From: Fictibacillus phosphorivorans | Lineage (GTDB): Bacteria; Bacillota; Bacilli; Bacillales; Fictibacillaceae | Length of the DNA: 64,000 nucleotides | Assembly (NCBI RefSeq): GCF_001629705.1 | Contig: NZ_CP015378.1 | Span: 2,418,001-2,482,000, forward strand | Reading direction: 5' to 3' | Shown: positions 1 to 8,551 of the stretch, piece by piece | Layout of the letters: every line of letters starts with the position of its first letter | Numbering within the stretch: the stretch's first letter is position 1 | Position numbers and translations under genes: made by a program | The notes under the pieces: generated by a model | Told to the model about the DNA's origin: nothing | The model's database searches: none | Seen by the model: only the letters and a program-made list of their open reading frames with translations

Positions 1-126
1 GACAGCCACATTCATGTTGTTCACGTTCAACGCGCTGCTTACATCCACATCCATGTCGCTCACGTTCAACGCGTTGGTTACACCCACAAGAATGATGACC
101 TGAATTATTTCCAATCCAACCCATAA
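1..126 (+). CDS. C-terminal end of a His-rich protein (5' truncated by window edge)
   Basis: Reading frame 1 is open from the first base to a TAA at 124-126, giving 41 residues. It shows two imperfect repeats of the pattern H-x-H-V-x-H-V-Q-R-x-x-Y, followed by a polar tail ending in SNP. Such His/Tyr-rich repeat ends occur in spore coat proteins, but that link is only inference. A perfect 16-bp palindrome (146-161) follows and may form a weak hairpin. The N-terminus lies outside the window, so no family can be given. Confidence 0.5.
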   Translation, partial: DSHIHVVHVQRAAYIHIHVAHVQRVGYTHKNDDLNYFQSNP

Positions 127-241
127 CTAATCCCCCCTAAATTCCCGAAGGTATACCTTCGATTCCTATATTCTATGAAATCTCTCAGAAAGTGCTTGTA
201 CACCTATCACAGTGCCCATTCGATCCTGCTACATAAATGCA

Positions 242-275
242 TAAAAAAGGCGTTAATCCCCTTTGGATTAACGCC
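242..275 (-). terminator. Rho-independent terminator, minus strand
   Basis: An 11-bp perfect stem (249-259 / 265-275) with a short loop is followed on the minus strand by a T tract at 248-243. It would end transcription of the two small minus-strand genes to its right. Confidence 0.8.
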
Positions 276-322
276 GCTCTAAATACTATTCAGGATATCT
301 GCTCAGCAAGTCCTTCAACAAT

Positions 323-448
323 CTATATGTTCTTTAGGAATTTGAATAGAGTTGGGTATTGATGCTCTGGAATGTACTGATTAAAAAAATGTGTGGCAAC
401 TAGTACTAAAACGATTGTAAGAACGCTAAATAATGTAATCTCTTTCAT
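323..448 (-). CDS. 41-aa small membrane protein
   Basis: This ATG-started ORF of 41 codons has a GAGGAG ribosome binding site about 8 nt upstream. Residues 5-20 form one hydrophobic helix (LFSVLTIVLVLVA), followed by a short polar and aromatic tail ending in FLKNI, so it is a likely single-pass membrane miniprotein. It lies 63 nt downstream of the 105-aa gene on the same strand and ahead of the terminator at 242-275, so the two may be co-transcribed. I recognise no family. Confidence 0.5.
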   Translation of the reverse strand: MKEITLFSVLTIVLVLVATHFFNQYIPEHQYPTLFKFLKNI

Positions 449-511
449 CTGAGATATCTCCTCTTCTTTTTCTAAGTAGCAATAAACAGATTCCTACTTA
501 AAAAGTCAGAG

Positions 512-829
512 CTAACTGGATTGATAGAGGAAAGGATTAAGAAACAGTGCTTTCTTATGAGGATTTTCATTTGTTGACTTTAAATCATCTTTGTTTTCTA
601 CATGTACTTTTTTTACACTTCTGTTCTGAAATGGATTCAAAGCCTTTTGAACTTTTTTACTCTCAATGACGTTTTTCGTTATGATAATAGAAATGTCATC
701 CGAAGCTATAGAGTGTGCCGCCCATTCATAAGCTACTTCAGAACCAGCACTCTCGGTATGAAAGTAGTTTGGGACGAAAGACATTTTCAGACATACACAA
801 AGTAAAACGAATATCGAAAATACCCGCAA
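512..829 (-). CDS. Hypothetical secreted or membrane-anchored protein, 105 aa
   Basis: It starts at TTG behind a GGGGAGGG ribosome binding site. The first ~20 residues are a hydrophobic signal-like segment with one Lys in the middle. The rest is polar with a Lys/Asn-rich region at 55-90 and a hydrophobic C-terminal end (ALFLNPFLYQSS). I recognise no domain. The next gene on this strand is the 41-aa membrane miniprotein, possibly in the same transcript. Confidence 0.5.
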   Translation of the reverse strand: MRVFSIFVLLCVCLKMSFVPNYFHTESAGSEVAYEWAAHSIASDDISIIITKNVIESKKVQKALNPFQNRSVKKVHVENKDDLKSTNENPHKKALFLNPFLYQSS

Positions 830-1035
830 TTTCTTAATCCCTCCCCTCTTTCAAAACTGTTTTAATTTTAGCACAATAAGTAAACTGTAAATATAGTAGA
901 AAATATTAGAATAAGCAATCTATCAAAAGTGTAATAGCATACTTAAGAACGACTATAAAATTTGGTCGTTCACGTATGAACTTTTTCAAAAATTGTACAG
1001 ATTAATAAATATAAAGATTTGATTCAGTCTTTCAT

Positions 1036-1284
1036 TTAAAGTCCTGATTTACCTAAATTAATTGCAATGGTTAAAAAGCCTACGAAGATCAAACCATAAA
1101 AGATCAATAGAGTGGTTTTTGGACCACCTTTTTTACTCATTAAAGCTGTTAAGATAGATGTTATAACACCAATAAATAGAATGTTAGTTCCAACTTGCCC
1201 CGTTACTTTCCCTATCAAAAGCGACAAAATTAAGATTGTAAGGACGAAGATGGTAATTGATGCAAGCGGTAAATATTTTTTCAA
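1036..1284 (-). CDS. Small membrane protein, 82 aa, three predicted TM helices
   Basis: I chose the TTG at 1284 because a GGAGAGG ribosome binding site lies ~5 nt upstream; the upstream ATG overlaps that site. The protein is almost entirely hydrophobic, with three membrane segments (about residues 4-25, 32-48 and 58-76) separated by a short basic-Gly loop (SKKGGPKTT) at about 50-58. No known family was recognised. It stands alone. Confidence 0.55.
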   Translation of the reverse strand: MKKYLPLASITIFVLTILILSLLIGKVTGQVGTNILFIGVITSILTALMSKKGGPKTTLLIFYGLIFVGFLTIAINLGKSGL

Positions 1285-1473
1285 AAAGTTCCTCTCCATT
1301 CTTTTAGTAAGTTAAGCCTTAACCATTGTTTCGACTAATTGCAGTAAATCAATCGGTACTTAAACCCCAATCACATTTTTTGATACACGTATAGTCAGCT
1401 CACTTTTAACTTTATAACCTTATTTCATCATATGATTAATGAGTCATTAAAAAACCTTAATAGAAATGCACCC

Positions 1474-2013
1474 TTAGCTTTTTAATACCCTATTAATAAA
1501 TGCTGTTTTTCCTTCTGTATATCTCTCGCGGTCAGTAACATACGCTTGTGCTAAATGACTTTTTAAAGCAGTGTATTCTTTCACTAGGTGTGCGTTGGCT
1601 CTTAACTTATCTCTGAATTCCAGAAGTTGATTCCATCGTTCTTCTCCATCTAACATGAGATGTAAATGTGCTATTCGTTTGTCGTTCTCCACTTTTACAA
1701 AGAATCTACGCCAAGGCTGCTTGTCTAGTTCAGGAGGTACATAATGCCAATTGTGTGCATAGAGAGTCTCTTCTATTTTGTTAATTTGTTTAAATGATGG
1801 AATCGAAGCCATTAAGTCGATAATTGGTTTTGCTGGCAGGTTAGTTATAGAGGTACTTCCTATATGTTCTACCTGGTTAACCCCAAATGATGAAAGGAGA
1901 TAAGATAGTTCTTCCCTTTCCGAAATACCTTGTTTTTCCCGGTTAGGATCTGGTTTTTTTACCTCTATTTTTTCGTATGCCCATACTGGAATGTTTTCGT
2001 TACCAATACCCAT
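1474..2013 (-). CDS. GrpB family protein (nucleotidyltransferase fold)
   Basis: The family (UPF0157/GrpB) has a polymerase-beta-like nucleotidyltransferase fold and no firmly assigned cellular role. The signature HIGSTS at about residues 50-55 is followed by KPIIDLM at 62-68, the glycine/serine and acidic metal-site segments of this fold. The start at 2013 is chosen because AAGGAGTGG lies about 9 nt before it; a start at 2064 would have no ribosome binding site and would abut the upstream terminator. The 179-aa length fits the family. Confidence 0.85.
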   Translation of the reverse strand: MGIGNENIPVWAYEKIEVKKPDPNREKQGISEREELSYLLSSFGVNQVEHIGSTSITNLPAKPIIDLMASIPSFKQINKIEETLYAHNWHYVPPELDKQPWRRFFVKVENDKRIAHLHLMLDGEERWNQLLEFRDKLRANAHLVKEYTALKSHLAQAYVTDRERYTEGKTAFINRVLKS

Positions 2014-2064
2014 ATATTCTAACCACTCCTTATTTTCTATAATTGTTTGTTTTATAAGTTCCAT

Positions 2065-2097
2065 ATAAAAAAGCGTTAATCCTTTTGGAATTAACGC
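2065..2097 (-). terminator. Rho-independent terminator of the SDR gene
   Basis: An 8-10 bp stem (2073-2082 / 2088-2097) is followed on the minus strand by TTTTTT. Its stem shares GCGTTAATCC with the terminator at 249-275. Confidence 0.75.
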
Positions 2098-2163
2098 ACT
2101 TGTGTCTATAACGTTTGAGTAATTATGCTCAATTCTCCATTAGTTAGAAAATCTCACATTTAT

Positions 2164-3075
2164 TTATTTATATCCCTCTACATTCGCTGGCTTACCTGCC
2201 TCGACGACTTCCACCAAATATCGGAAACAATCAGGCTGTGAGCCATCTAAATCATAAAAGTCATATTTCTTAGCCAGGTCTCCGCTAGAGAAAGATTGTC
2301 CATTTAGTTCATGTCGGTTATCATCCATCGCTAATGCTGCTACGGCTCTTCCAACAAAGCGGGGTGTTTCAGATATGGCAAAGTTCGGATCTTTCTCAAT
2401 GCCATCTTGCCAATTTTCTTCTGTCACCCCGAATACTTCAAGCATGATTTCTGAACGCATCCAGCCGGGTGACACGGAAACCGCTGTACACTTATACGGT
2501 GACAGTTCGTGCGATAGCGCTTTTGCCATTCGGTTAACCGACGTTTTAGCTAAATCGTAAAACATGGACACTCTATAGTTGTTCTCATTGTATTCTTTTG
2601 TCCCATCTGTCATTTCGATCACGAGTCCGCCTTCGTTCTTTATCAACAAGGGAAGCGCGTAATGACTAGTAATGAGATGAGTATCAACAGCTAGACGTAG
2701 CATGCGTAATCCTTTTTCAAGGGAATGTTCCCACACAGGTGTACTCCATTCAATGATATTCTCTCCGCCCCAAATATCGTTCACTAGAATATCTAGTCTA
2801 CCTTGTTCCTTTTCAATACGTTTTACTAAAGCTTCAACCTGTTCTGCAACAAGATGATCGACTTGAACTGGGATTCCAATGCCACCTAGTTCGTTTACTA
2901 ATTCTGCCGTTTCCTCAATGGTTTCTGGTCGGTTGTATTCAGATACCGAGTTACGTGTCGTTCTGCCTGTGATATAGACAGTCGCTCCTGCTGCTCCCAA
3001 TTCCATCGCAATCCCGCGTCCTGCTCCACGTGTTCCTCCGGCTACTAGTGCAATTTTTCCTTCTAAAGGTTTCAT
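2164..3075 (-). CDS. Short-chain dehydrogenase/reductase (DHRS1-like SDR)
   Basis: This NAD(P)-dependent oxidoreductase has a Rossmann fold: the dinucleotide motif GGTRGAGRG is at residues 13-21, a cofactor-preference Arg lies in TGRTT after beta-2, and the catalytic YxxxK is YDLAK at 173-177. The usual NNAG is replaced by NDIWGG and the catalytic Ser position reads EMTDG, as in DHRS1-like SDRs. The substrate is unknown. The start at 3075 (MKPLEG) sits 9 nt from AAGGAG. It is divergent from the WYL regulator, with a shared inverted repeat between them, so it is probably controlled by that regulator. Confidence 0.85.
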   Translation of the reverse strand: MKPLEGKIALVAGGTRGAGRGIAMELGAAGATVYITGRTTRNSVSEYNRPETIEETAELVNELGGIGIPVQVDHLVAEQVEALVKRIEKEQGRLDILVNDIWGGENIIEWSTPVWEHSLEKGLRMLRLAVDTHLITSHYALPLLIKNEGGLVIEMTDGTKEYNENNYRVSMFYDLAKTSVNRMAKALSHELSPYKCTAVSVSPGWMRSEIMLEVFGVTEENWQDGIEKDPNFAISETPRFVGRAVAALAMDDNRHELNGQSFSSGDLAKKYDFYDLDGSQPDCFRYLVEVVEAGKPANVEGYK

Positions 3076-3122
3076 TTGCATTCACTCCTTTTTTGATCTA
3101 TCTTTAGTTTAACCTTAAAAGG

Positions 3123-3137
3123 TGACATCCAATGTCA
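3123..3137. promoter_or_regulatory. Inverted repeat in the SDR/WYL divergent promoter
   Basis: TGACAT and ATGTCA arms with a 3-nt spacer form a perfect dyad, 24 nt upstream of the WYL regulator start and 48 nt upstream of the SDR start. It is a likely operator for that regulator. Confidence 0.55.
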
Positions 3138-3160
3138 TATTAAAAATTAGGAGTGAATAG

Positions 3161-4117
3161 ATGAGAGCAGACCGTTTGATCAGCATCTTATTGTTGTTAC
3201 AGAATCATGGGAAAATGACAACAAAGGCATTAGCCAACGAATTAGAAGTAACAGAGCGAACGATCCACCGTGACATGGAAGCGTTAAGTGTTGCAGGAAT
3301 TCCTGTACTAGCCGATCGAGGCAAACACGGTGGATGGCGGCTTGTGGATCAGTACAGAACACGCTTAACTGGATTGAAAGACAGCGAATTAAAAACGTTG
3401 TTTCTTTCCCCTTCTTTTCAGCTTCTAAGTGATCTTGGCTATACAAAAGACTGGAAAGAAGCACGGCAAAAGCTGTTAGCCGCTCTTCCAAACACACTAC
3501 AATCACAAGCGGATAACTTATGGAACAGAATCCATATTGATATAGATCCTTGGAAACAATCCAAACACGAATCGATTGCACTTAATCAGCTACAGCAAGC
3601 ACTATGGGAAGATCGTAAAATACGTATTGCTTACGAAAAAGCAAACAAGGATTCATCAGAGAGAATCGTAGAACCATTAGGGCTCGTCGCAAAAGGACGT
3701 ACATGGTACCTGATTGCGGTATCGAATCAAGAGATCAAAAATTTTAGAGTATCTCGAATAAAGTCAGCTGTGTTGTTGAATGAAACATTCATCAGACCAG
3801 CTGATTTTCAACTTGCTGATTTCTGGGCTGAATCGAAACAGAATTTTGTTCGGAATTTACCTGTTTTCGAAGTTGAAGTTGAAGCATCTCCATCAATTAT
3901 AGAACGCTTATCCTTTAGCGGTCGCTTTGCACAAGTTGTGAGTATGGATTCACCGAATGAAAACGGATGCTTTCCCGTAAAACTGACCTTTGATACAAAG
4001 CAAGAAGCTGCATCTTATATCATTGGGTTTGGAAATCAGATGAAAATTATTTCTCCTTCCTCATTGATAGAATCGGTAAAAGTAATCGGAGAGTCTGTAC
4101 TATCGCTTTATAAATAG
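3161..4117 (+). CDS. HTH-WYL transcriptional regulator (YafY/YobV type)
   Basis: The N-terminal ~60 residues are a DeoR-like winged helix (LANELEVTERTIHRDMEAL). A WYL domain follows at about 145-220, containing the TWYLIAVS stretch that gives the family its name and is thought to bind a ligand. A WCX-like C-terminal part completes the 318 aa, the normal family length. The AGGAGTG ribosome binding site is well placed. It is divergent from the SDR gene with a dyad between, the usual layout for a local regulator of its neighbour. Confidence 0.85.
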   Translation: MRADRLISILLLLQNHGKMTTKALANELEVTERTIHRDMEALSVAGIPVLADRGKHGGWRLVDQYRTRLTGLKDSELKTLFLSPSFQLLSDLGYTKDWKEARQKLLAALPNTLQSQADNLWNRIHIDIDPWKQSKHESIALNQLQQALWEDRKIRIAYEKANKDSSERIVEPLGLVAKGRTWYLIAVSNQEIKNFRVSRIKSAVLLNETFIRPADFQLADFWAESKQNFVRNLPVFEVEVEASPSIIERLSFSGRFAQVVSMDSPNENGCFPVKLTFDTKQEAASYIIGFGNQMKIISPSSLIESVKVIGESVLSLYK

Positions 4118-4256
4118 ACCTTTAAGATCCATCGACACGCTAAGAAAAAAGTTGATAAGTAACTGAAGTGTTAAATTTAGGAAGGTTTTTTGTAAAAAAA
4201 TGTAGAAATATATGTACTTGGAGATTTTGTTTGTATTGATAAAGGAGAGATCCGTT

Positions 4257-5039
4257 ATACAACTCGTGAAAAATAATTATGCACTCATTTCTTTAACATG
4301 CTTATTTTTTCTAGGCATTATCTTTTTTTCGTACAGGATGTTCAGTTTAGGTATGCTCTCAGTATTATCTTTGTTTGTACTATATAGAATTAACTTTAAA
4401 CATCGACCTACCGTATCCCTCTTCGTCTTCTTTTTGTCTGGGTTTGTATTATTCATTTTAGGAAATGACGTAATCGCTCAGTTTGGGATTTCTAAAGAAG
4501 CAAAGATTGTGCTAAATCGGAGCCTCTTATTCGTTCTAATACTAGGAACAGTTATCTCTATTAGAAGGACTAAAGAAGGAGTAAACCTTTATACGGTGAT
4601 GCCAAACTGGAATAGTCGTATCGAGTTTCCTAATCATACCATTAAGACTTTAACCTTTTTAGGGTTTGGTTTATTAGGATCAATGACCATATTCTTTCCC
4701 CTCCTTTTTATGGAGAGTACAAGTTTTTCGCAATCTCTTCTTATCTTTGCACTGGTCTTTTCTCTGATTAATTCTGTACTGGAGGAATTACTTTGGAGAG
4801 GGCTATTGTTATCATCTTTAAAAAAGTACGTTTCAACCTTTTATGCCGTTCTCGTTACTAGTATCGGGTTTGGGCTGCTACACCTATCCATCGGCATTCC
4901 TATTCTAATGAGTCTATCCTTTTCATTTGGAGGGCTATTTTATGCTTTGGTGGTGTTAAAGACAAAGAGTATCTATCCCGCAATCCTGTTTCATTTTGTC
5001 ATAAACATAGGGATGGTTCTTAACGGGTGGATTTTGTAA
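4257..5039 (+). CDS. CPBP family intramembrane metalloprotease; apparent ATA start
   Basis: CPBP (Abi/CAAX-like) proteases are multi-pass membrane proteins. The three motifs are present: EELLWRG (about 176-182), HLSIG, and HFVINIG near the C-terminus. Several hydrophobic helices precede them. The notable point is the start: AAAGGAG at 4241-4247 lies 9 nt before ATA at 4257, in frame. The alternatives are ATG 4212 (no ribosome binding site and inside the leader) and GTG 4266 (18 nt from the site). Substrate unknown. Confidence 0.75.
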   Translation: MQLVKNNYALISLTCLFFLGIIFFSYRMFSLGMLSVLSLFVLYRINFKHRPTVSLFVFFLSGFVLFILGNDVIAQFGISKEAKIVLNRSLLFVLILGTVISIRRTKEGVNLYTVMPNWNSRIEFPNHTIKTLTFLGFGLLGSMTIFFPLLFMESTSFSQSLLIFALVFSLINSVLEELLWRGLLLSSLKKYVSTFYAVLVTSIGFGLLHLSIGIPILMSLSFSFGGLFYALVVLKTKSIYPAILFHFVINIGMVLNGWIL

Positions 5040-5058
5040 TTCTCAAAAATTTTATAAA

Positions 5059-5080
5059 GAGTACCCTGCTTGCGGTACTC
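5059..5080. terminator. Weak bidirectional terminator-like hairpin
   Basis: A 7-bp stem, GAGTACC / GGTACTC, sits between the convergent genes ending at 5039 and 5091; the T tracts on either side are short. Confidence 0.4.
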
Positions 5081-5090
5081 TTCTCGTTAG

Positions 5091-5438
5091 TTATTTACCT
5101 GTTTCCTTAAATGCGTATTTATAGAGGGTTCTGAAATAGACGAAGAGAAAGATCAAAACCACTAATGAAGCAAATATGAATTCATCATTGGAATGAATTC
5201 GCATGTATTTCTCTTTCGAAACCAATAACATGAAACCCATCGTGTAGAGAAGGTCAAACATAAAGAAAATTCTCCAAAAGCTCTTTCGAAAGATTTCTTT
5301 TTTGTAAACATATCCGTAGATACCTAAAAGACCTATCACAGTTATGATCAGATTCATTAACTCACGGAAATTGCTCATATCAATCCACAGAAAATTATAG
5401 GTGGAAATCAACAAGAAAAACCAAAAGTATATCTTCAA
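5091..5438 (-). CDS. Hypothetical membrane protein, 115 aa
   Basis: It starts at TTG behind AGAGGTG. Four hydrophobic segments are visible (about 1-18, 27-45, 55-73 and 88-106), with basic residues between segments 2 and 3 (YKKEIFRKSF). I recognise no domain. It converges on the CPBP gene and has no partner on its own strand. Confidence 0.5.
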   Translation of the reverse strand: MKIYFWFFLLISTYNFLWIDMSNFRELMNLIITVIGLLGIYGYVYKKEIFRKSFWRIFFMFDLLYTMGFMLLVSKEKYMRIHSNDEFIFASLVVLIFLFVYFRTLYKYAFKETGK

Positions 5439-5640
5439 ACATGCACCTCTTTCTTCAGGTTCTAGAGAGATTATCCATCATATACCGATTGTGGCGTTTT
5501 GGTTCATGTGTTTAAATAACTGGTTGTTTAATTGATGCATCAATAGAATGAAATAAAAAAATACATCCTCTCTACTTGTAACAGGTACTCTTTTTGAGGT
5601 GAAAATCGTACTTGGTAAACCCGTTTGCATAAATAGCATA

Positions 5641-5666
5641 AAAAAAAGACCAGGTTTTGTCTGGTC
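5641..5666 (-). terminator. Terminator-like hairpin, minus strand, no clear gene
   Basis: A perfect 6-bp stem GACCAG/CTGGTC with a 7-nt loop is followed on the minus strand by eight T residues. No convincing minus-strand gene lies upstream of it (5670-5980), so it may end an unseen small RNA or be a remnant. The 5439-5979 gap holds little else that I can support. Confidence 0.5.
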
Positions 5667-5979
5667 ATGTAGATTTTTTCAATATTCATTTAAAGAAAAA
5701 TAGCCCAATAAATTTTCATTATTAAAAACTTTCTTAAAAAAAATTCTTTCCTATGTCCCAAATCTCTTATGTATATATTCAGTTTCCTTCTTGGAACAAC
5801 GCACCCGTTTTTGATGATCTTATTCAACTCAAGCCCCGTTCATACAATAAGACACAAGAATTTCACATACTTAACAGGCACCATCAAGTCATTTTGTTAT
5901 ACACACACACATAAAGTAATACATATAAGTATTTATTTTATACGGACTCAAGCAGATTCATCTTAAAAGGGGGGATTAT

Positions 5980-6483
5980 ATGTCCGCTTTTAATCCACAG
6001 AAATTATTCGTAAAACTTATTCCACCTACTACTTTCATTCAACCAGTTGAAGGAAGGAAATATACTCTCACGCATTCAGATATTACAGCAGAATTATTTT
6101 TGGCTATAGGATATGTGTACAACTATAAATCAATTAACCCCGTAATGCGTGACGAAGTATTAGCAGAATGGAAAAAAGATTTACATAGACGTTTTAATTT
6201 AGTCGGAAAAGCGTATGTAGATGGTGGGGAGTTCACTCAAAAAGTTGCAGAAATTCGTTTTAAGACTTTCAAAAAACAAATGACTCTTGCACTTAGTGGA
6301 ATTATCTATGGTGACCGTCCATTTTACACAAACTATCCCGCTCTCGTTGATGCACCCATTTTTATTCATTATTTATCCACTTACCCAGAATATAGGCAGG
6401 TCGCATTTTATGGTACACCTCGCCAATATTTGAACCCATCTATCCATTCTCCTGACCTTCCCAATCATCTAAATTCACCTTAG
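5980..6483 (+). CDS. STAY-GREEN (SGR) family protein, Mg-dechelatase-like
   Basis: Plant STAY-GREEN removes Mg from chlorophyll a; bacterial homologues are known. This 167-aa protein carries the hallmark block YTLTHSDITAELFLAIG (about 28-44) with His32 and Asp34, then RDEVLAEWKK (about 57-66), a GGEF segment, and NYPALVDA followed by a hydrophobic stretch, in the same order as plant SGR. It lacks a transit peptide or membrane segment. A strong AAAAGGGGGG ribosome binding site precedes the ATG. No chlorophyll or tetrapyrrole genes are nearby, so the natural substrate is unknown. Family assignment is confident; activity is inference. Confidence 0.85.
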   Translation: MSAFNPQKLFVKLIPPTTFIQPVEGRKYTLTHSDITAELFLAIGYVYNYKSINPVMRDEVLAEWKKDLHRRFNLVGKAYVDGGEFTQKVAEIRFKTFKKQMTLALSGIIYGDRPFYTNYPALVDAPIFIHYLSTYPEYRQVAFYGTPRQYLNPSIHSPDLPNHLNSP

Positions 6484-6962
6484 CCATGCTTTCTCAATTC
6501 CATTAAATCTCTTTAAACCAGTATTCAGTTGCTATTCCAAAATCTAGCCCGATTGTTTAATAGTGGTTAAAAATGCTTTTTATTAAGCGGAACATCATTC
6601 TTGGAATAAAAGTTAAGATATTCCATAGCAATTCAAATAATAATTCACTTGTAATTTCCCTGAACAACCCTCTAATAGATCTCCTGTATCTGCCTTTGCT
6701 CATATTCATACTTCTCCTACTACATATGTCATTTTCTTACCTTTATCCACTCGTATTTATTCCACGCAGCACATTCTTAACATAATGATATATTCGATTT
6801 TACCGTCTTTTAATCCTTTTCCGCTAAAAATGGCAAGTCAATTGACAAGTGAATTTCCATACCAAAGTGACAATAGTTATTGCACTATTGCTAAAATACG
6901 TGCGAATTGGGGGCTAATTAGGTGAGAAAAGCGGTTTTTTATCAAAACCCTTATATATCAAG

Positions 6963-6992
6963 AAAAAATCGCAACGAATTAAGTTGCGATTT
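6963..6992 (-). terminator. Terminator of the DinB gene
   Basis: A 10-bp stem AAATCGCAAC/GTTGCGATTT is followed by T residues on the minus strand. The rest of 6484-7077 shows no gene I can support: weak ORFs there lack ribosome binding sites. Confidence 0.65.
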
Positions 6993-7077
6993 AAAGTGCT
7001 AATTACTATGCGAATTGAATTGTTTTTTCTTATTTTCTCCCTCAAAAGAGAATTCGTTACTCTTTATCCCTCTATCT

Positions 7078-7548
7078 TTAATCCCATACTCTTATTCGAG
7101 GGACATTTGCTGACCTTAAGTAATCCAATAATTGCCCAGTATGAACAGACTCATGATAAGCGATCCTTAGCAGCATATCTCCGAGATCTCGAATATAGCC
7201 TGATTCTGAACGATCGATTTTTATCTCTGATAAATCTTCTTCAGAAAATGATTGTACGGTATGTATAAAATCATTTCGGTATGGTTCGGCAAATATCAAT
7301 TCGTTTTTCACAGTGGTATATGGTTTGTTTTCAAAGGGAGATTCAAAGCTTTCTAAACTACCTCTATTCTTAATGGCCAAGTGATAATAATGCTCACTTT
7401 CTAGGACATGGCGTATCATTTCTAAACAACTCATTGCTTCAGAGTCGGGTCTCCAATGAAGCTTTTCTTGAGGAATAGATGTCCAAACTTTAATACTCCT
7501 TCTTCTTACTTCATTCAAATTTAAGATAAGCAGATTGATAGAATTCAT
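7078..7548 (-). CDS. DinB/DfsB superfamily protein
   Basis: This four-helix-bundle putative metal-dependent enzyme is 156 aa. The metal-binding His pattern is visible: HVLESEHY (about 48-55) and HESVHTGQ (about 132-139). Members include thiol-dependent S-transferases and many proteins of unknown role. A perfect GGAGG ribosome binding site precedes the ATG. It is followed by its own terminator. Two more DinB paralogues lie in this window. Confidence 0.8.
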   Translation of the reverse strand: MNSINLLILNLNEVRRRSIKVWTSIPQEKLHWRPDSEAMSCLEMIRHVLESEHYYHLAIKNRGSLESFESPFENKPYTTVKNELIFAEPYRNDFIHTVQSFSEEDLSEIKIDRSESGYIRDLGDMLLRIAYHESVHTGQLLDYLRSANVPRIRVWD

Positions 7549-7598
7549 TAAAGTTCCTCCTATGTACAGTGGTATAACAATTATAAACGTTTATCTTT

Positions 7599-8240
7599 CT
7601 AAAATATAAAAAAAGATATGAGTATAACACTAAACACATTTGCTATAAAATGTGAGATCGTACTTATCCAAGCATTGTTCGTTTTATAAAAAATAACGCC
7701 ATAAATGACACTGTTGATGAAAATGAAGAAAATATCATAACTGACCACAACAGCATTACCAACTGCGAAATGGCCGAGCGAGAATATATTTGAAGTCAAA
7801 ATGATCGTGGGAATGATAGGTATATACTTACTTAATTGATTTTGGAAAAACGCACGCCATGCAATTTCTTCCCCTAATGCTAAAACGGCAAGTTGTAAGA
7901 CGAGCAACAATAATTTATCAAAAGAGATTACAAACTGTGTTCTACTATGAATATGGTCAATGAATTCTGGTAGGAAAAGAGCTGCTAAAGCAAAGCAAAT
8001 GATGTTCATCACTAAAGGTAAAGCAATCCAAAACCATATTGCTTTCTGTTTTACATATGTACGTATCGCTTTAATGTCTAACCCATCTGTATCTCTCTTA
8101 CCAAATCTTCTATGGATAAAGAAAAACGTAATACCCAAAATTACTGATAACCCTGCAATACTAACCCCAACAAGATTAGAAAATGAAACAATCGTCATTA
8201 GGATTAATCCCACAACAACCATACTTCTGTTTAAATTCAA
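7599..8240 (-). CDS. CPBP family intramembrane metalloprotease
   Basis: The 213-aa membrane protein has the family motifs EEIAWRAFF (motif 1, Glu pair), FSLGHFAVG (motif 2, His) and SHFIANV (motif 3, His) in its C-terminal half. About six hydrophobic segments are present. The start is TTG with GGAGAG 7 nt upstream. It is upstream of, and 50 nt from, the DinB gene on the same strand. Substrate unknown. Confidence 0.8.
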   Translation of the reverse strand: MNLNRSMVVVGLILMTIVSFSNLVGVSIAGLSVILGITFFFIHRRFGKRDTDGLDIKAIRTYVKQKAIWFWIALPLVMNIICFALAALFLPEFIDHIHSRTQFVISFDKLLLLVLQLAVLALGEEIAWRAFFQNQLSKYIPIIPTIILTSNIFSLGHFAVGNAVVVSYDIFFIFINSVIYGVIFYKTNNAWISTISHFIANVFSVILISFFIF

Positions 8241-8420
8241 ATTTTTGCTCTCCGATCCCTTACATCCTTTATGTACAAACTATCTTTTGACATGGACTAC
8301 ATAAATGGAAAATTTTTGATGATACGAGCGTAACATAGTTAACAAACATTGTGAACGAATAACCTTCAATATCACTTACATGGCCGGTTCTAAAAGATAA
8401 CTTCAATATTGGTATTTACG

Positions 8421-8510
8421 TTAACCTAGCCAGTTATTGTTATAAGCAATAACTCCTAGAATGGCACCTATACATCCTCCAAAAATGGCCGCTACTATCT
8501 GCTTTTTCAA
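8421..8510 (-). CDS. 29-aa membrane miniprotein
   Basis: TTG start with a GGGGGA ribosome binding site. The predicted peptide is one hydrophobic helix with a glycine-zipper pattern (IFGGCIGAILGVIAY) between a KKQ N-terminus and an NNNWLG end. It lies between the alpha/beta hydrolase gene and the CPBP gene on the same strand and may be co-transcribed with either. No family recognised; the clean ribosome binding site and helix are the evidence. Confidence 0.5.
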   Translation of the reverse strand: MKKQIVAAIFGGCIGAILGVIAYNNNWLG

Positions 8511-8551
8511 GTTGTTTCCCCCAATCTACTCATGTCTATCGTTGAAGCCTG

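Noticed and set aside
5478..5639. 53-aa minus-strand ORF in the 5.44-5.98 kb gap
   Set aside because: Starts within the T tract of a terminator and has no ribosome binding site, though its translation is not clearly random; left as unsupported.
5769..5966. 65-aa ORF upstream of the STAY-GREEN gene
   Set aside because: No ribosome binding site and composition unlike the neighbours; treated as leader DNA.
6573..6785. 70-aa hydrophobic plus-strand ORF
   Set aside because: No ribosome binding site, low-complexity AT-rich translation, no promoter or terminator.
6984..7268. 94-aa plus-strand ORF
   Set aside because: Runs antisense to the DinB gene and starts inside its terminator.
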